DNA of 64,000 bases from the NCBI RefSeq assembly GCF_023973825.1, contig NC_090125.1:1423501-1487500 (forward strand), given 5' to 3'. Both the position numbers and the translations under genes were made by a program. This stretch comes from Plasmodium brasilianum (lineage: Eukaryota > Apicomplexa > Aconoidasida > Haemosporida > Plasmodiidae). Positions 47,661 to 58,675 of the stretch are shown here, in pieces (within the stretch, counting starts at the first letter, position 1; each line of letters starts with the position of its first letter). The notes beneath the pieces were generated by a model. It was not told the origin of the DNA. It worked only from the letters and a program-made list of their open reading frames with translations, and searched no databases.

Positions 47661-49236
47661 AATGGTAAAGTAACAGAATAACAAAATAGTAAAGTAACTG
47701 ACAAAATGACAGAATAGCTAACAAAATTGTTAAGAGCAAAGGAAGTAATGACTGACTTAGTTAACAGTGCTCATTAACAAGTAGTTTTTTTTCCACTCCA
47801 TTTTTATATAGTGATCATTTTAGTAATATACATTCTCCATGTGTACCTTTTTTTTTATTTTACCTGGATTTAATCTTCTTATATTTATGAAAAAAATAAT
47901 TTTTATAAATGTTAATTAGACGAAAACTATGTTTTAAGTTATAAAATAATGTAACATCATATTATTATTTATATTTACATTTATATTTACATTTTTTGAA
48001 CAATTCTTGTTTTTCTTTTTGTTTCCATAAAACGATGAATAAATATACAGAGCATATAGTTAAGTTAATTCACCATATATTAAAAAATTTTTTTGGCATA
48101 TATTTTATAACGCAAAAAAGAACAAAAAAAAAAAAAAAAAAAAAAAAAAAGAAAATAGAGGATAATTTTGTTCATATTATTAAGGGTGCTTATTTTTTGT
48201 GTTAGGAATTGAAATAATTCAAGTTAATGGAATAAGTAGTAAAGACACAAAAATTGGAAAATTTCGTTTTTCACTTTGAAATATACTGCTAAAATTTATA
48301 TGTGAAGAACATGTCACGTTCATATGTATATATGTGCAAAATACAGTACAATGTTTAGGATATAGACTTATTCAAAAGTATTTATACATTCATTATATAT
48401 ATAATATATATACATATACATATATATATATATATATATATTTATTCATTTATTCATTTATTTATCTATTTATTCATTTATTTATTTATCTATTTATTTA
48501 TTTTGTTTTTTCTTTTGAACATTCACATATACATATGTATATAAATGTGTGTACATTTATGTGCATCTGTTCAAGGAAAATAAAAAGGAAGAAACTATTG
48601 CAACTCAAGGCGTTTGTGAAATGTCTATTATACACAAAGGTGTGTATACATTATTAATATTAAATGCAAGAAAATATATGAATAAAAATTACTATATTTA
48701 ATTAATTAAAAATATAATGAATTAATCATGAGGAAAACAACATACAATAATAAAAATAAACTGAACACACAATATGTGTAATATTGTGCTTTAACCTTTT
48801 AATATTAGCACTATATACACTTTCGCAAAACTCATTCAAACTTATTCTTATATAGTTATAATAGTGGAAATAGAAGCTTCAACGATATAAACACTTATGT
48901 AGTACATAGAAACATACAAAAAAAATTAAAACAAAAATGGAAGTAAAAGAGGAAATTTTGATCAATAAAGTTTCTTATTCTTCTATATTCTTTTATACAT
49001 ATACATATACATATATATATATATATATATGTATGTGCATGTGTATAGGTATATGCAAGATAATTTAATATCACATCAAATGCATTTTCACTTTTATATT
49101 TTTTTTTGGAGTAAAAATTATGCCTGCGGCATTACATATATTTAGAAAGAATGAAAAAAATGAAAAACATCAAAAATATAAAAGAAATGAAAAAAATAAT
49201 AAAACATAAATATTTAAATATGTAGGAAAATGAAAG

Positions 49237-49287
<51 letters not shown>

Positions 49288-49310
49288 AAGATAACAAGGT
49301 AACACCAACA

Positions 49311-49330
49311 TGCGGGAGTTGATCCCGTGC
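49311..49330. other. GC-rich hairpin in a convergent intergenic region
   Basis: CGGGA-GTTGA-TCCCG at 49313-49327 forms a 5-bp stem with a 5-base loop, extended by two G-U pairs. It follows a poly(dA) run of more than 40 bases. It is unusually G+C-rich for its surroundings and could be part of a small RNA or a 3' end signal. Confidence 0.35.
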
Positions 49331-49427
49331 CAAATTGCTGAATAATTTATAAATAGGAAAATGTACTTCTATTTTTTGGAAAAGTAAATAATTAAGTGTG
49401 TATATATTATGCTACGAAAAATTAATT

Positions 49428-49621
49428 CTACAAAAGGATTATCAAAATGAACAGGAAAAAAATAAAAGGTAAGATTTTAATAAATAAATATGATAAATTC
49501 ATTTTATCTATATAATACGAAAATATGTGCTGTGGGTAGATCTCGTCCTGCTTGTATTGTTTAAGTGTATAAGAAAATTTTACTGTTTCGTCTTTTTCAA
49601 ATAGTTCGACAGTCTGTTTAT
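49428..49621 (-). CDS. Candidate extra C-terminal exon of the 1672-residue protein, or a separate small gene
   Basis: After the acceptor TATATATGCAG (ending 49622) about 64 codons are open: KQTVELFEKDETVKFSYTLK, then QYKQDEIYPQHIFSYYIDKM and a hydrophobic tail of Phe/Leu/Ile. Base composition is clearly richer in G+C than the flanks. A donor T/GTAGTT at 49873 inside the last codons of the upstream gene has the matching phase and gives a 252-base intron. Alternatively a separate gene may start at the ATG at 49809 (MYNDPLQKRAFYP/GTAATA) and join the same exon at ACAG/ACT. Confidence 0.4.
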
Positions 49622-49859
49622 CTGCATATATATACAAAAATATATATATATGTACGTATGTACATACATACATATGTATGTATATACATGCATATTTTCT
49701 TTTTTGGTACATTTTTTAGCCTTTAAGCACTTTTTACTGCTCAGCTTTTTTCCTGATTTGGGAATATTACAGGGTAAAATGCCCTTTTCTGTAAAGGATC
49801 ATTATACATAGCACTTGCCTCATTTTTCCCAATTCATTCACGTTTCGTATTTTTTCGTC

Positions 49860-52800
49860 TTAAATGCAACTACAATAATTGGTGGTTGCAATGCAGGAGG
49901 GCCTCCTTTTTAGTTTCAAGGAGCCACTATTAAAAAATGCTTTGTTAGTGTATGTCTCTGAACTCATTTTGCTGTTTAAAGGCCTATTACTACTGTTACT
50001 TTTATTATTATTATGCCCCTTTACTTGCCTATTCATAACATGGTCATTAACTTGTGAGCTCCTACGCAGCGTTTTATTTGTAAACATAGTTGACTCATAC
50101 ATGTTGGAGAGCTTGACAGTATTACTAGAAAAATGTTGTAAGTAGGACTTAGGATTGTAAGATATATATTTATTATTTTCATTTACTAAAGAGCTAAAGT
50201 TTTGTACAACAGGTTCTTTTCTTTCATAGAAATTGCAGTCTTTATTGTTGGAACAGCATTTAACAAACATCCAATTGGATTGTTTTTCTATTTCACTTGG
50301 TCTTCTTCTTAATACATTTTTTGTATATAAATTATTTACATGCAAGCTTGGTTCATCTGTTGTTGTCATTGTTCTTGCAAAATCATTAGTGGGATCCCAT
50401 TTTACTTGAAGAGATAAATTTCTTAAAGCATTCGTTGATTTAATTCTATTAAACTTAAATGAAGATGATTCTCTTAAGTTCAAAAACCCAGTACTTCCTA
50501 TACTTCTATTTCTTCTTTCTTCATCACCTGCATTTATAGGATCTCTATAATGCATAGGTGAAAACAATGGTATATCTGATCTGCCTATATTTTGAAACCC
50601 GCCTGATTTCACACATCCATTCACCTTGTTACTATTTCTAATATTCATATTTATTGCCTTTTTTTTAAGACCACTGCTATTACTATTGCTATTGATGTTG
50701 CTGTTACTATTTCTGTTGCTATTAATGTTACTATCACTGCTACCATTACTGTTACTAATACTATTACTATTACTATTAATGTTTTTTACTTTCCCTCCTA
50801 CATTTGTACCTTTATTGCTACCTGCCTTTATGTTATAATTTTCTCCTTCATCCATGTTCCTTTTAATTATGTTTTTCTTTTTTTTTAGTTTTTTGGAAGA
50901 CACAGATAGTGCAACAGAACGTAGGCTACTTCTATGAGAAGAATGCGAATTAAATGATTCCGAGCTTTCATCATCTACATTAATAAACTTATCTGTTCCC
51001 ATTCTTGGTGTTACATAATTATTATTCCATTTATCTTTTGAGTATTTTGAAGATTTACTTTTTCCCAACTCTATTTCTGATAAAGCACTTTCTCTTTTTA
51101 CAACTACGTTATCATTACCATTATTATCATTTGTTCCCTTAAGTTTTTTTGCATTTTTTTTCCCTTTCAATTTATTTGCATTACTGGTTTCTTTGTGTAG
51201 TATTCCGGACTTCAATTTTTTCATTTCTTTATCCATTTTCATTTGTGATGATATAGCAGCTTTTATTTTTTTTGAACTATTTAACTTTGCAATTTTCTTT
51301 ATTAACTTGTCTTCTTCATTTGATATATCGTCACTCCCCTTATTTATATTTTCCCCTGCTTTAGATTTTTGTTTTTTTAATGATTTAGATTTTTGTTTTT
51401 TTAATGATTTAGATTTTTTTAAAGAATTATTTGTCTTTTTATCCATTTCGAAAATTCCTTTAAAAAATGATATTTCATTTCCTTCTGAAGGTAACTTTTT
51501 ATTTTCATCATCACTCTCATCAGACGAACTGAATTTACCTGCATCAACGGTGTTACATTTCCTATTTAATTTGAGTTTTTTAAAATTTCGCGTTTTTTTG
51601 TTGTTCAAATCATTTCCCTTCTTTTCGTTTGTTCCGTTAGCAGCATTTGTTCCATTTGCTCCATCTACTTCCTTTGTTTCCATCTTTTTTTTTTTTATAA
51701 TTTTATCCTGTTCTAACAACATATTACGAATGTTGTCCGATTTTGAGGACACGATCGTCTTGCTGTTATTTGTCAATTTTTCGTTAATGGTATTATCACT
51801 CTTAGATTTACTCAATGTTTTTTTTTTTTTTAAAATGGTCATTGTACTCTTAAAAGATGTAGAAGAAACTTTTTTGGATGGACTTCTACTATTCTGTAAC
51901 TCATCGGGTAAGTTTTTTTTCATATTCACATTCATTTTCACATTCATTTTCATATTCATATTTACATTCACATTCTTATTATCATTGTTTGATCCATTTG
52001 TCTTTTTTTCACCTTTTTTTTTTTCTGCATCTATATCTTTTATTGAATTTTTACTGGAGGAAATCTTCTTTATCCCTATGCCCTTTTTCATGAATAATGT
52101 GCTCTTTCTTTGTAATGCACTTTTGTTAATATTGCTACTTTTTTCTAAACCATTACTTTTTTCTTTTCCTATGTTCCTTTTTTCTTTTAAATTTCCAGTG
52201 CTATTGACATTTGCATTGACATTAGCACTACCAATGACTTCACTTTTCAACTTTGGAAAAACTGCGTTACCCTTTATTGTTGCTTTATGCTTCAGAGTTA
52301 ATTCAGGTTTTACTATTTGCTTTACGTTTAATACAGATTTTGTATTTTTTTTGGGGTTCAATGGCAATTTTACGTCCTGCTTTGAGTTTAGAATAGACTT
52401 TATAGGTTCGTGTTTTAACAATACATTATCCCCTTTTTTTAGTATCTTTTTATTTAATTTCTGGTCTGCACTTTTCTTTATATCATTTTTTGTTTTTTTC
52501 ATTTCTTTCAAAATTTCCGTTGACTCTTTTTTATTTTCAGGTCCATTTTGTTTATTGTCTTCACCTTTTTCTTGTTTTTCCTTCTCTCCCATCTTGTTTA
52601 TCTCTTCTATCTCATCTTTCGCTTCCTTTTCCTCTTGCTTTTCTTTCTCTTTCTCTTCTTCCTCTACCCTTTCTGTCTGAGAGTCTTCCTTACGATGCAA
52701 AACGTTTTCCTCCTTCACCATAACAACACTTTCTTTATCATTTAGATCCATTTTTTCTTCTTTTTTTTCATCTTCAGAAATCGTCTCATTATTCCACAAT

Positions 52801-54878
52801 TTTTCTTCTCTTTCTGCTTCCAAATTTTGTTTATCATCTAATTTTTCTTCTTCCTTAGTATCCTTTTCTGGTTCCAAACTTTTTGCAGTATCTATCAGTT
52901 CTTCTCTTTTTTCTATATCAAGGATTTCCTTATCACTAACTTTTTCTCCATCCTTTTGTCCTTTCATTTCTCCTTTCAATTCGACTTCTTTTATCTCTCC
53001 TATTTCGAAATCTTCATCATCGTCCACTTTTTTTACAGTCTCTACTTCTGTTACCTTTGATTCATACAATTTTCGATCTTCCTTTTCAGTTTCATTTTCT
53101 GTCAAGTCATTTAGCCTTTGTTCATATTTATCATCTATTGATTTCTCTCTTTCTGTATCATATTCCATCATCATGTTATCTAAGGTGATTCCATCTTTAT
53201 TATTTATTTGATATAATTCTTCCTTGTCATCTGTTGCTTTTATTTTATCCTTTTCTTTAGCAATTTCTATGTTTTCCTTTTCTACCTCTTCTTTGTCGTC
53301 TATTTCTCGCTTAGCAGTATCTGTCGTATCATTTAATTTGGATATTTTATTTTCAATCGATGATTTAGGGAGTAACTGTTCTTTTTTAACTTTCGCATTC
53401 TTAAATAATATTATTTTTTTTTTTTTTTCTTTTTCCTTAGGTATTAAATTGTTTACTAACTTCGAAATGGGTTTTTTTTTGAAAAATTTTTTTATGTCTA
53501 AAATTGCTTTTTCCCTTTTAGTAGATACCATTTTTAAAGAGCTAATTTTTTGTGTATTTTTTGGTTTCTCTATAAATTTACGTGTTGTCAATAGTACACT
53601 TTTTTCTGCATCATTAATACCTTTTATACTGACATTTTTTGGCATGGATAATTCGTTTTCTTCTTTATTTTTTGTTTCTGCAGCTTTTTTTAAATAGTGT
53701 AATGTATGTTTTATATTACCTTTGGGAGGTGCTTTGTGCTTAATATTTTTCTCTTTAATTAAGAATGGAATTTTTTTAGGAATAAATTTGAAAGGTTCTT
53801 TTTCTGCTTTTATATTTATCATTTTTGCTTTATGCTTCTCCCTCTCTTCTTCATTATTGTTATTATTATTGTTATTATCATTATTAGTCGTAGTAGTGGT
53901 GGTAGTACTCCCCTTTGAAGGTGCAAAATTTATTTTAATCAACGGTTTAGATTTTATTTTTAATTCTTCTTGTTCTAGAGTTTTTTTTAATAAATTTCTG
54001 AAAACGGCTTTTCCTTTACTAATATCAACTGATTTTCTGATATTTTCATTTGTTTCAAGATTATTTTGGATCAAAGCTTTTGGTGGTGTTACGAGAGACT
54101 TCATTAATAAAGGAGGCTTTTTTTGTATATTTGTTGACTTAGATAATAATGCATTTTTTTGAAGATGAACCCCAGTTTTACTATTTTGTCTATTAATAGT
54201 ATCTTTAGGTATATTTTTTGAAGCTACTTTACTTGGAACACTATACGAACGTTTGTTAATCAGTGCATTTCTATCTTTTGCTCTAAAATCTGAATTTTTC
54301 ATATTCACATTTTTTGCAAAATCTTGAGCATTAAGAACTTCTAAAAGCCCTTTGACTTCAATATAAAAGGGCCCGTTATTAATAAATGAACTACTTTTTT
54401 TTTCAGACAGAGGAACTTTGGAGCTTATGTTTATAGAGACATTTTCAAAATTTCTGTTTTTATCATTTGGTAAATTCTCATTTTTTTTTTCTTCTTCCGT
54501 TTTCATTAACTTAGATTCATTTTCTTTATCTAATTTATTCTCCTTTTCATGAATCTCCAAGTATTCTAATGATTTTTCGACAGAGTTTGACTTTGGAAAA
54601 TTTGAGTTGTTTTTTAACTCATTTGAATTAGCACCATTATTACTGCCATTTATCGTATTCGAAGAGTCTAAATCTGCTTGGATACTGGTGGTGTTGTTTG
54701 CAACATTGTTAACACCGTTTAAAGTATCTCTACTTATTTCTGCATTTACATTTTTATCTTTTTCATCTTCCTTTTTAGGGTTTCCATTAAGTGTTTCGTT
54801 TTCTCCTATTTCATTATTCTGTCTTTCATCTTTAGAATCATCTGGTAAGTCCGTGTATATGTTATCGTTTAAATCCAT
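49860..54878 (-). CDS. Large Lys/Glu-rich protein, function unknown
   Basis: I do not recognise this protein. From the ATG at 54878 (the codon before it is GTG, and an in-frame stop lies just upstream) it has 1672 residues in one exon. Most is disordered and highly charged: an acidic Glu/Asp/Lys stretch at about 540-800, a basic stretch with KSKSLKKQ repeats at about 1150-1180, and an Asn/Ser run at about 1390-1420. The best candidate for a conserved part is the C-terminal 230 residues, with RSDIPLFSPMHYRDP, QVKWDPTNDFARTM, SNWMFVKCCSNNKDCNFYERKE and KRRPSCIATTNY. As read it ends CSCI, which would resemble a prenylation site, but a donor overlaps these codons, so the true C-terminus is open. 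Basic-acidic scaffolds of this kind are often cytoskeleton- or membrane-associated; that is only a guess. Confidence 0.75.
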   Translation of the reverse strand: MDLNDNIYTDLPDDSKDERQNNEIGENETLNGNPKKEDEKDKNVNAEISRDTLNGVNNVANNTTSIQADLDSSNTINGSNNGANSNELKNNSNFPKSNSVEKSLEYLEIHEKENKLDKENESKLMKTEEEKKNENLPNDKNRNFENVSINISSKVPLSEKKSSSFINNGPFYIEVKGLLEVLNAQDFAKNVNMKNSDFRAKDRNALINKRSYSVPSKVASKNIPKDTINRQNSKTGVHLQKNALLSKSTNIQKKPPLLMKSLVTPPKALIQNNLETNENIRKSVDISKGKAVFRNLLKKTLEQEELKIKSKPLIKINFAPSKGSTTTTTTTNNDNNNNNNNNEEEREKHKAKMINIKAEKEPFKFIPKKIPFLIKEKNIKHKAPPKGNIKHTLHYLKKAAETKNKEENELSMPKNVSIKGINDAEKSVLLTTRKFIEKPKNTQKISSLKMVSTKREKAILDIKKFFKKKPISKLVNNLIPKEKEKKKKIILFKNAKVKKEQLLPKSSIENKISKLNDTTDTAKREIDDKEEVEKENIEIAKEKDKIKATDDKEELYQINNKDGITLDNMMMEYDTEREKSIDDKYEQRLNDLTENETEKEDRKLYESKVTEVETVKKVDDDEDFEIGEIKEVELKGEMKGQKDGEKVSDKEILDIEKREELIDTAKSLEPEKDTKEEEKLDDKQNLEAEREEKLWNNETISEDEKKEEKMDLNDKESVVMVKEENVLHRKEDSQTERVEEEEKEKEKQEEKEAKDEIEEINKMGEKEKQEKGEDNKQNGPENKKESTEILKEMKKTKNDIKKSADQKLNKKILKKGDNVLLKHEPIKSILNSKQDVKLPLNPKKNTKSVLNVKQIVKPELTLKHKATIKGNAVFPKLKSEVIGSANVNANVNSTGNLKEKRNIGKEKSNGLEKSSNINKSALQRKSTLFMKKGIGIKKISSSKNSIKDIDAEKKKGEKKTNGSNNDNKNVNVNMNMKMNVKMNVNMKKNLPDELQNSRSPSKKVSSTSFKSTMTILKKKKTLSKSKSDNTINEKLTNNSKTIVSSKSDNIRNMLLEQDKIIKKKKMETKEVDGANGTNAANGTNEKKGNDLNNKKTRNFKKLKLNRKCNTVDAGKFSSSDESDDENKKLPSEGNEISFFKGIFEMDKKTNNSLKKSKSLKKQKSKSLKKQKSKAGENINKGSDDISNEEDKLIKKIAKLNSSKKIKAAISSQMKMDKEMKKLKSGILHKETSNANKLKGKKNAKKLKGTNDNNGNDNVVVKRESALSEIELGKSKSSKYSKDKWNNNYVTPRMGTDKFINVDDESSESFNSHSSHRSSLRSVALSVSSKKLKKKKNIIKRNMDEGENYNIKAGSNKGTNVGGKVKNINSNSNSISNSNGSSDSNINSNRNSNSNINSNSNSSGLKKKAINMNIRNSNKVNGCVKSGGFQNIGRSDIPLFSPMHYRDPINAGDEERRNRSIGSTGFLNLRESSSFKFNRIKSTNALRNLSLQVKWDPTNDFARTMTTTDEPSLHVNNLYTKNVLRRRPSEIEKQSNWMFVKCCSNNKDCNFYERKEPVVQNFSSLVNENNKYISYNPKSYLQHFSSNTVKLSNMYESTMFTNKTLRRSSQVNDHVMNRQVKGHNNNKSNSSNRPLNSKMSSETYTNKAFFNSGSLKLKRRPSCIATTNYCSCI

Positions 54879-55882
54879 CACAAATATGTTTATTCATTAC
54901 AACTAATGTATAAAGACCTCTTTTTTTTTTTTTTTTTTTTTTTATTTATTTTTCTTTTTTTCCTACTTTATATTACGAAAAATAAGTAATTAAAAGTTGT
55001 TACAAGAACAAACAAACGGACAAATGAATTTTATGAAAGTGTGCACAAAAAAAAAAACATCAAAATTTTATATACAAAAGAGTGCATAGAGCATAAAAAA
55101 AAAAAAATGAAAATTTAAAGCATGTTAATAGGACAATATTATATATAATAAACAAAAAAAACAAAAAAGGTTATTTTAAAATATATTAGTGTACATTTTT
55201 TCTTGTTAATTGTAGCTATGAGATGAAATAAATATACAACAGATAAAATAGATATGAAAAAAAAAAAAAAGAAAAAAAAAAGCTATAATGTATACATAAA
55301 AAAAGTGCTGTAGATTATGAACAGGCAAGAAAAAAAAAAAATATTAAAATGGGATGAAACGGAAGAAATGTATATGATTATAAATATCTTAAAAATTGAA
55401 TATTTATATGTATATATAGATATATGTATATATAAATCTATATAAATATTTATAACTTGTTAATTAAAAACAGAAATAATATGTGAACTCACGAACAGGT
55501 ACACCAGTAAGGGTTGTTGCATTGTTGTACTGAAAAAAAAAAAAAAAAATGATAGCTAGCTTTATTTTTTGTAACTTAATTTTAACTATATAAATGTATG
55601 ACATAGTCATAATTTTTTAAAGAAAATGTTATACAATTCATTATTATGTTCATAAAAAAAAATATAATTTTTTTTTTTTTTAATTTTACGAAGTTCACAT
55701 TTTCTTGGCATATATTTTATATGTTACATGAATTCTCTATTTCTTAACAAATGTGTATTAAAAGGATGAATAAAATTATGTATGAAAAGTAATATTATTT
55801 ACAGAAAATTGGCGTAACCTTTTGACGTAAAAGAGTTTGTATAAATTTCTATCATAATAAAAGGTACCAGCTTCGTTATTGC

Positions 55883-55917
<35 letters not shown>

Positions 55918-56533
55918 CGTATGTGATATATTTACAACATGTGCGCTCAAAATATATATAAACTTCCAAGCGTACTAAGACAAAATGATAGCTTAATTTC
56001 GAAGTTCATTTATCTAATAAAAATTATAAGAATTTTGCAATAAACAAAGTTGCCATGCTGTGTTTTTATCCATCTTCCAAAGAATAAATGAGAATGAAAA
56101 GAATTACAATTTGAATACGTAAAAAAATACCAGTGGCACAACATGTGCTTCATACAATAACTGGTGTCCTTAAATGTGTTTGTTTACTATAAATACTTTC
56201 AAAAAAAAAAAAAAAAAAAAATTGTTTTATATTTGTTTATTTATATAAGATTGATAAATATTCGTAATTTTACTTATTTTATTTGAATTTATTTTATTTT
56301 TTTTGTTTTTTTATTTTTCTATTTTTTTTTTTTTTTTTACATTTCTGATATTGAAAGAGTAAAATTCAGAATTTCTACAAACGTGTGCACATGAAATAAA
56401 AAAAAAAAATTTTTTTTTTTTTAAATATCTTACCTACTTATATATTACTTAGAATTTTCTATTAATTTCCTGTGGAAAAGTGTTTAAAATTTTACATAAT
56501 ATATATATATATATATATTCACATGTGCCTTGT
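54879..56533. other. Intergenic, 5' of the 1672-residue gene and 3' of the RNase P subunit
   Basis: AT-rich with many homopolymers. A somewhat GC-richer piece at 55494-55532 includes, on the minus strand, ATGCAACAACCC and a consensus-like donor GTGAGT. It might be a noncoding upstream exon, but nothing joins it in frame to the start at 54878. Confidence 0.5.
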
Positions 56534-57322
56534 TTATCGAAGGACTTGGTTTTCTTTTTCATGAGGAACAGTTGAGTTATTTTCATAAACAAATTTTGTG
56601 TTATGCTGACAGTGGTTGCACTTGTAATAAACCAGATATTCATCTCTTGACTTAAAATTATTATTTGTGCTTGTAAAATCTTGCACATGTTCATTTTTTT
56701 TAGTTTTGTTTTTCGGTAAGTTCAGTGGGTTAACAGAAACTTTGCAAGTTACACTTGGGATTAGAACTGAATTGCACTTTTTGCAAAACAACTTTTTGAA
56801 TTTTTTATCATATTTTATTAAAAACTTGTTAGAAAGTCTTCTCATAGTTTTTATATATTCCCTAGATATATTGGGGCTAAAGTGATTCATTAAAAATGAT
56901 GCTTGCAATAAATAATTTATTCTAATCATTTGTTTCATTGGTTTTGCTGCTTCATCGTTATTATTACCTTTTTTTTTTCTTTTTTTTCTATTCCTTCGAT
57001 TTGGTTCACTTACGCTTAATTCATCATATATTTGTATTTTTTCATTTGTTTCCTTATTTTTCGATGAATTATTTTTTGCTTGAACATCACTATTTATATC
57101 TTCATTAAAGCATTCAGAATTGTTATATTCCTCAACATGTTCATGCTTTTTTACTGTTCCAGTTTTTGTTTTTTCTGAATTGTCTTTAAATACATTATTT
57201 GGACAATTTTTAATAGAGCTTAAGTTATTTAACTTTCTTTTTAATACATCACAACGATCTTTATTTTTTAACAGATGGCTTTTAGTGATAGTAAACTCGT
57301 TTTCATTTTCTGAGTTCAACAT
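56534..57322 (-). CDS. RNase P/MRP subunit of the Rpr2/Rpp21/SNM1 family
   Basis: Protein subunit of the ribonucleoprotein that trims tRNA 5' leaders (family knowledge), expected in the nucleus. It has 262 residues in one exon. The conserved part covers about 133-245: RINYLLQAS, SREYIKTMRRLSNKFLIKYD, then the zinc ribbon FCKKCNSVLIPSVTCKV and YYKCNHCQHNTKF, with Cys180, Cys183, Cys235 and Cys238 as the presumed zinc ligands. The first 130 residues are charged low-complexity with a basic run (RRNRKKRKKKG) that could be a nuclear signal. The loop between the two CxxC pairs has a Lys/Asn insertion. The 1.35-kb upstream region is shared with the divergent SUEL gene. Confidence 0.85.
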   Translation of the reverse strand: MLNSENENEFTITKSHLLKNKDRCDVLKRKLNNLSSIKNCPNNVFKDNSEKTKTGTVKKHEHVEEYNNSECFNEDINSDVQAKNNSSKNKETNEKIQIYDELSVSEPNRRNRKKRKKKGNNNDEAAKPMKQMIRINYLLQASFLMNHFSPNISREYIKTMRRLSNKFLIKYDKKFKKLFCKKCNSVLIPSVTCKVSVNPLNLPKNKTKKNEHVQDFTSTNNNFKSRDEYLVYYKCNHCQHNTKFVYENNSTVPHEKENQVLR

Positions 57323-58675
57323 ATTTTTAATAAAGTTTAATTATTTTTCATACTATACATATAAAACGTACGTAACACTTTAAATGCAATCACTTAACAA
57401 TATTGTACTGATGGATTATATATTATTTCTGATTATGTACCATTTCTGTTAATTTGCGCTATGAATAATGAAAAAAGGAAGTTGTTTAAAAAAAAAATAA
57501 AATTTCTACATAGCTGCTATAAGTTTAAGCATGAACTTCAGCAAGTATGTAAATGTTCATATCATATATTCATATATGTATACATGAATGTTATTTTGAA
57601 TGTATGAAACTACGAATAAGCATACTCACATATTAGTGATTCATTCTCACGCGAATCAAAAATTCAATATTTTAAATATTTTTTTAAAAGAAGAAATTAT
57701 GTTTTGTACTAAAATAAAAAATAAAAGTAAAATTATTTATTATTTCTTTTGTCATTGCGATTATTTTTTTACGCTTCAGCATGAACTTTATTTTGCTGTG
57801 AACGTCCAAAATGGGATTTTGATTAAATTCATTTTAAAAAGTCCAAAAAGGTAATTCGATTAAATTTATTTTAAAGTTTAACAAAATTTGAAATTATATA
57901 CTAGAGTGCTATGTTTTATTAGTATTATTTTGTACATATTTTCTTAGTGTACAACTGATGTTTGGGAATTTCTATAGTTATAACGGATTAAAATCTATTA
58001 TTTTTTTAAATAAATAATAATGTTTTGATATTTTAAATAAAGAAGATGGTGGCAATTTTGTTAAAAGGAAAAATTGTCCGTACTGTATAGGTGTGTAATA
58101 GCTTAAGTATTTTTTTTTTTTTTTTTTTGTTCAATAGTAACATTTTCGAAGAAGTTCGATATAAAAGAAAAAAAAGAATAATTTAAAATTAAATTTTTTA
58201 TTTATTTCTCACGTAGATTAAAATTATAACCAAATATAAATGCAGAAATGGTAATGCACAAAGTGTATACAAAATAACGACATGAAGAAAGTTCAAACAT
58301 CCATAAATACTATTTTAGTATTATTGGATTAATGCGTATAATTAATAGAGAGGTCTATTAAAAAAAAAAAAAAAAAAAAACGATGAAAATTTGTAAATAC
58401 TTATTAATCATAAAGATTTATTTTTTATATAATTTATAATTATTTTTTTTTTTTAACAGGCATTTGTGTATCTACACATTACTTTAAAAATTGTGTTGTG
58501 TAACTCGTTCTAATTTCTGCTTTATTCTTTATATATGGATAATGTAACATTGAGATTTAAAAACAATTACAGAGTTGTTTAAATATTAGAAAAATACACA
58601 ATTCCTTAATTGTATATGATAATTCCATTGTTCCATTTGTATTATATTACTTTTTCTTTTTTTTTGTTTGCAAAA
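57323..58675. other. Divergent intergenic region between the RNase P subunit and the SUEL gene
   Basis: AT-rich with several poly(dA)/poly(dT) runs, for example 58110-58128 and 58360-58380. One stop-free stretch on the plus strand (57600-57854) has no recognisable features and is not called. Confidence 0.55.

Larger units (their letters stand above)
47544..49427. other. Convergent intergenic region with repeats and a GC hairpin
   Basis: Holds the 3' UTR of the coiled-coil gene, a 20-bp minisatellite, a TTTATTCATTTATT-type repeat near 48440-48500, a poly(dA) run of more than 40 bases at 49239-49285 and a small GC-rich hairpin at 49311-49330. No convincing gene was found. Confidence 0.55.

Noticed and set aside
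51193..52680. 495-codon Phe/Ser-rich open frame on the plus strand
   Set aside because: Antisense shadow of the Lys/Glu-rich 1672-residue protein; poly-Phe/Ser composition is the complement of Lys/Glu codons.
57600..57854. 84-codon open frame on the plus strand
   Set aside because: Low-complexity, Phe/Ile/Lys-rich, no recognisable features; lies in a divergent promoter region.
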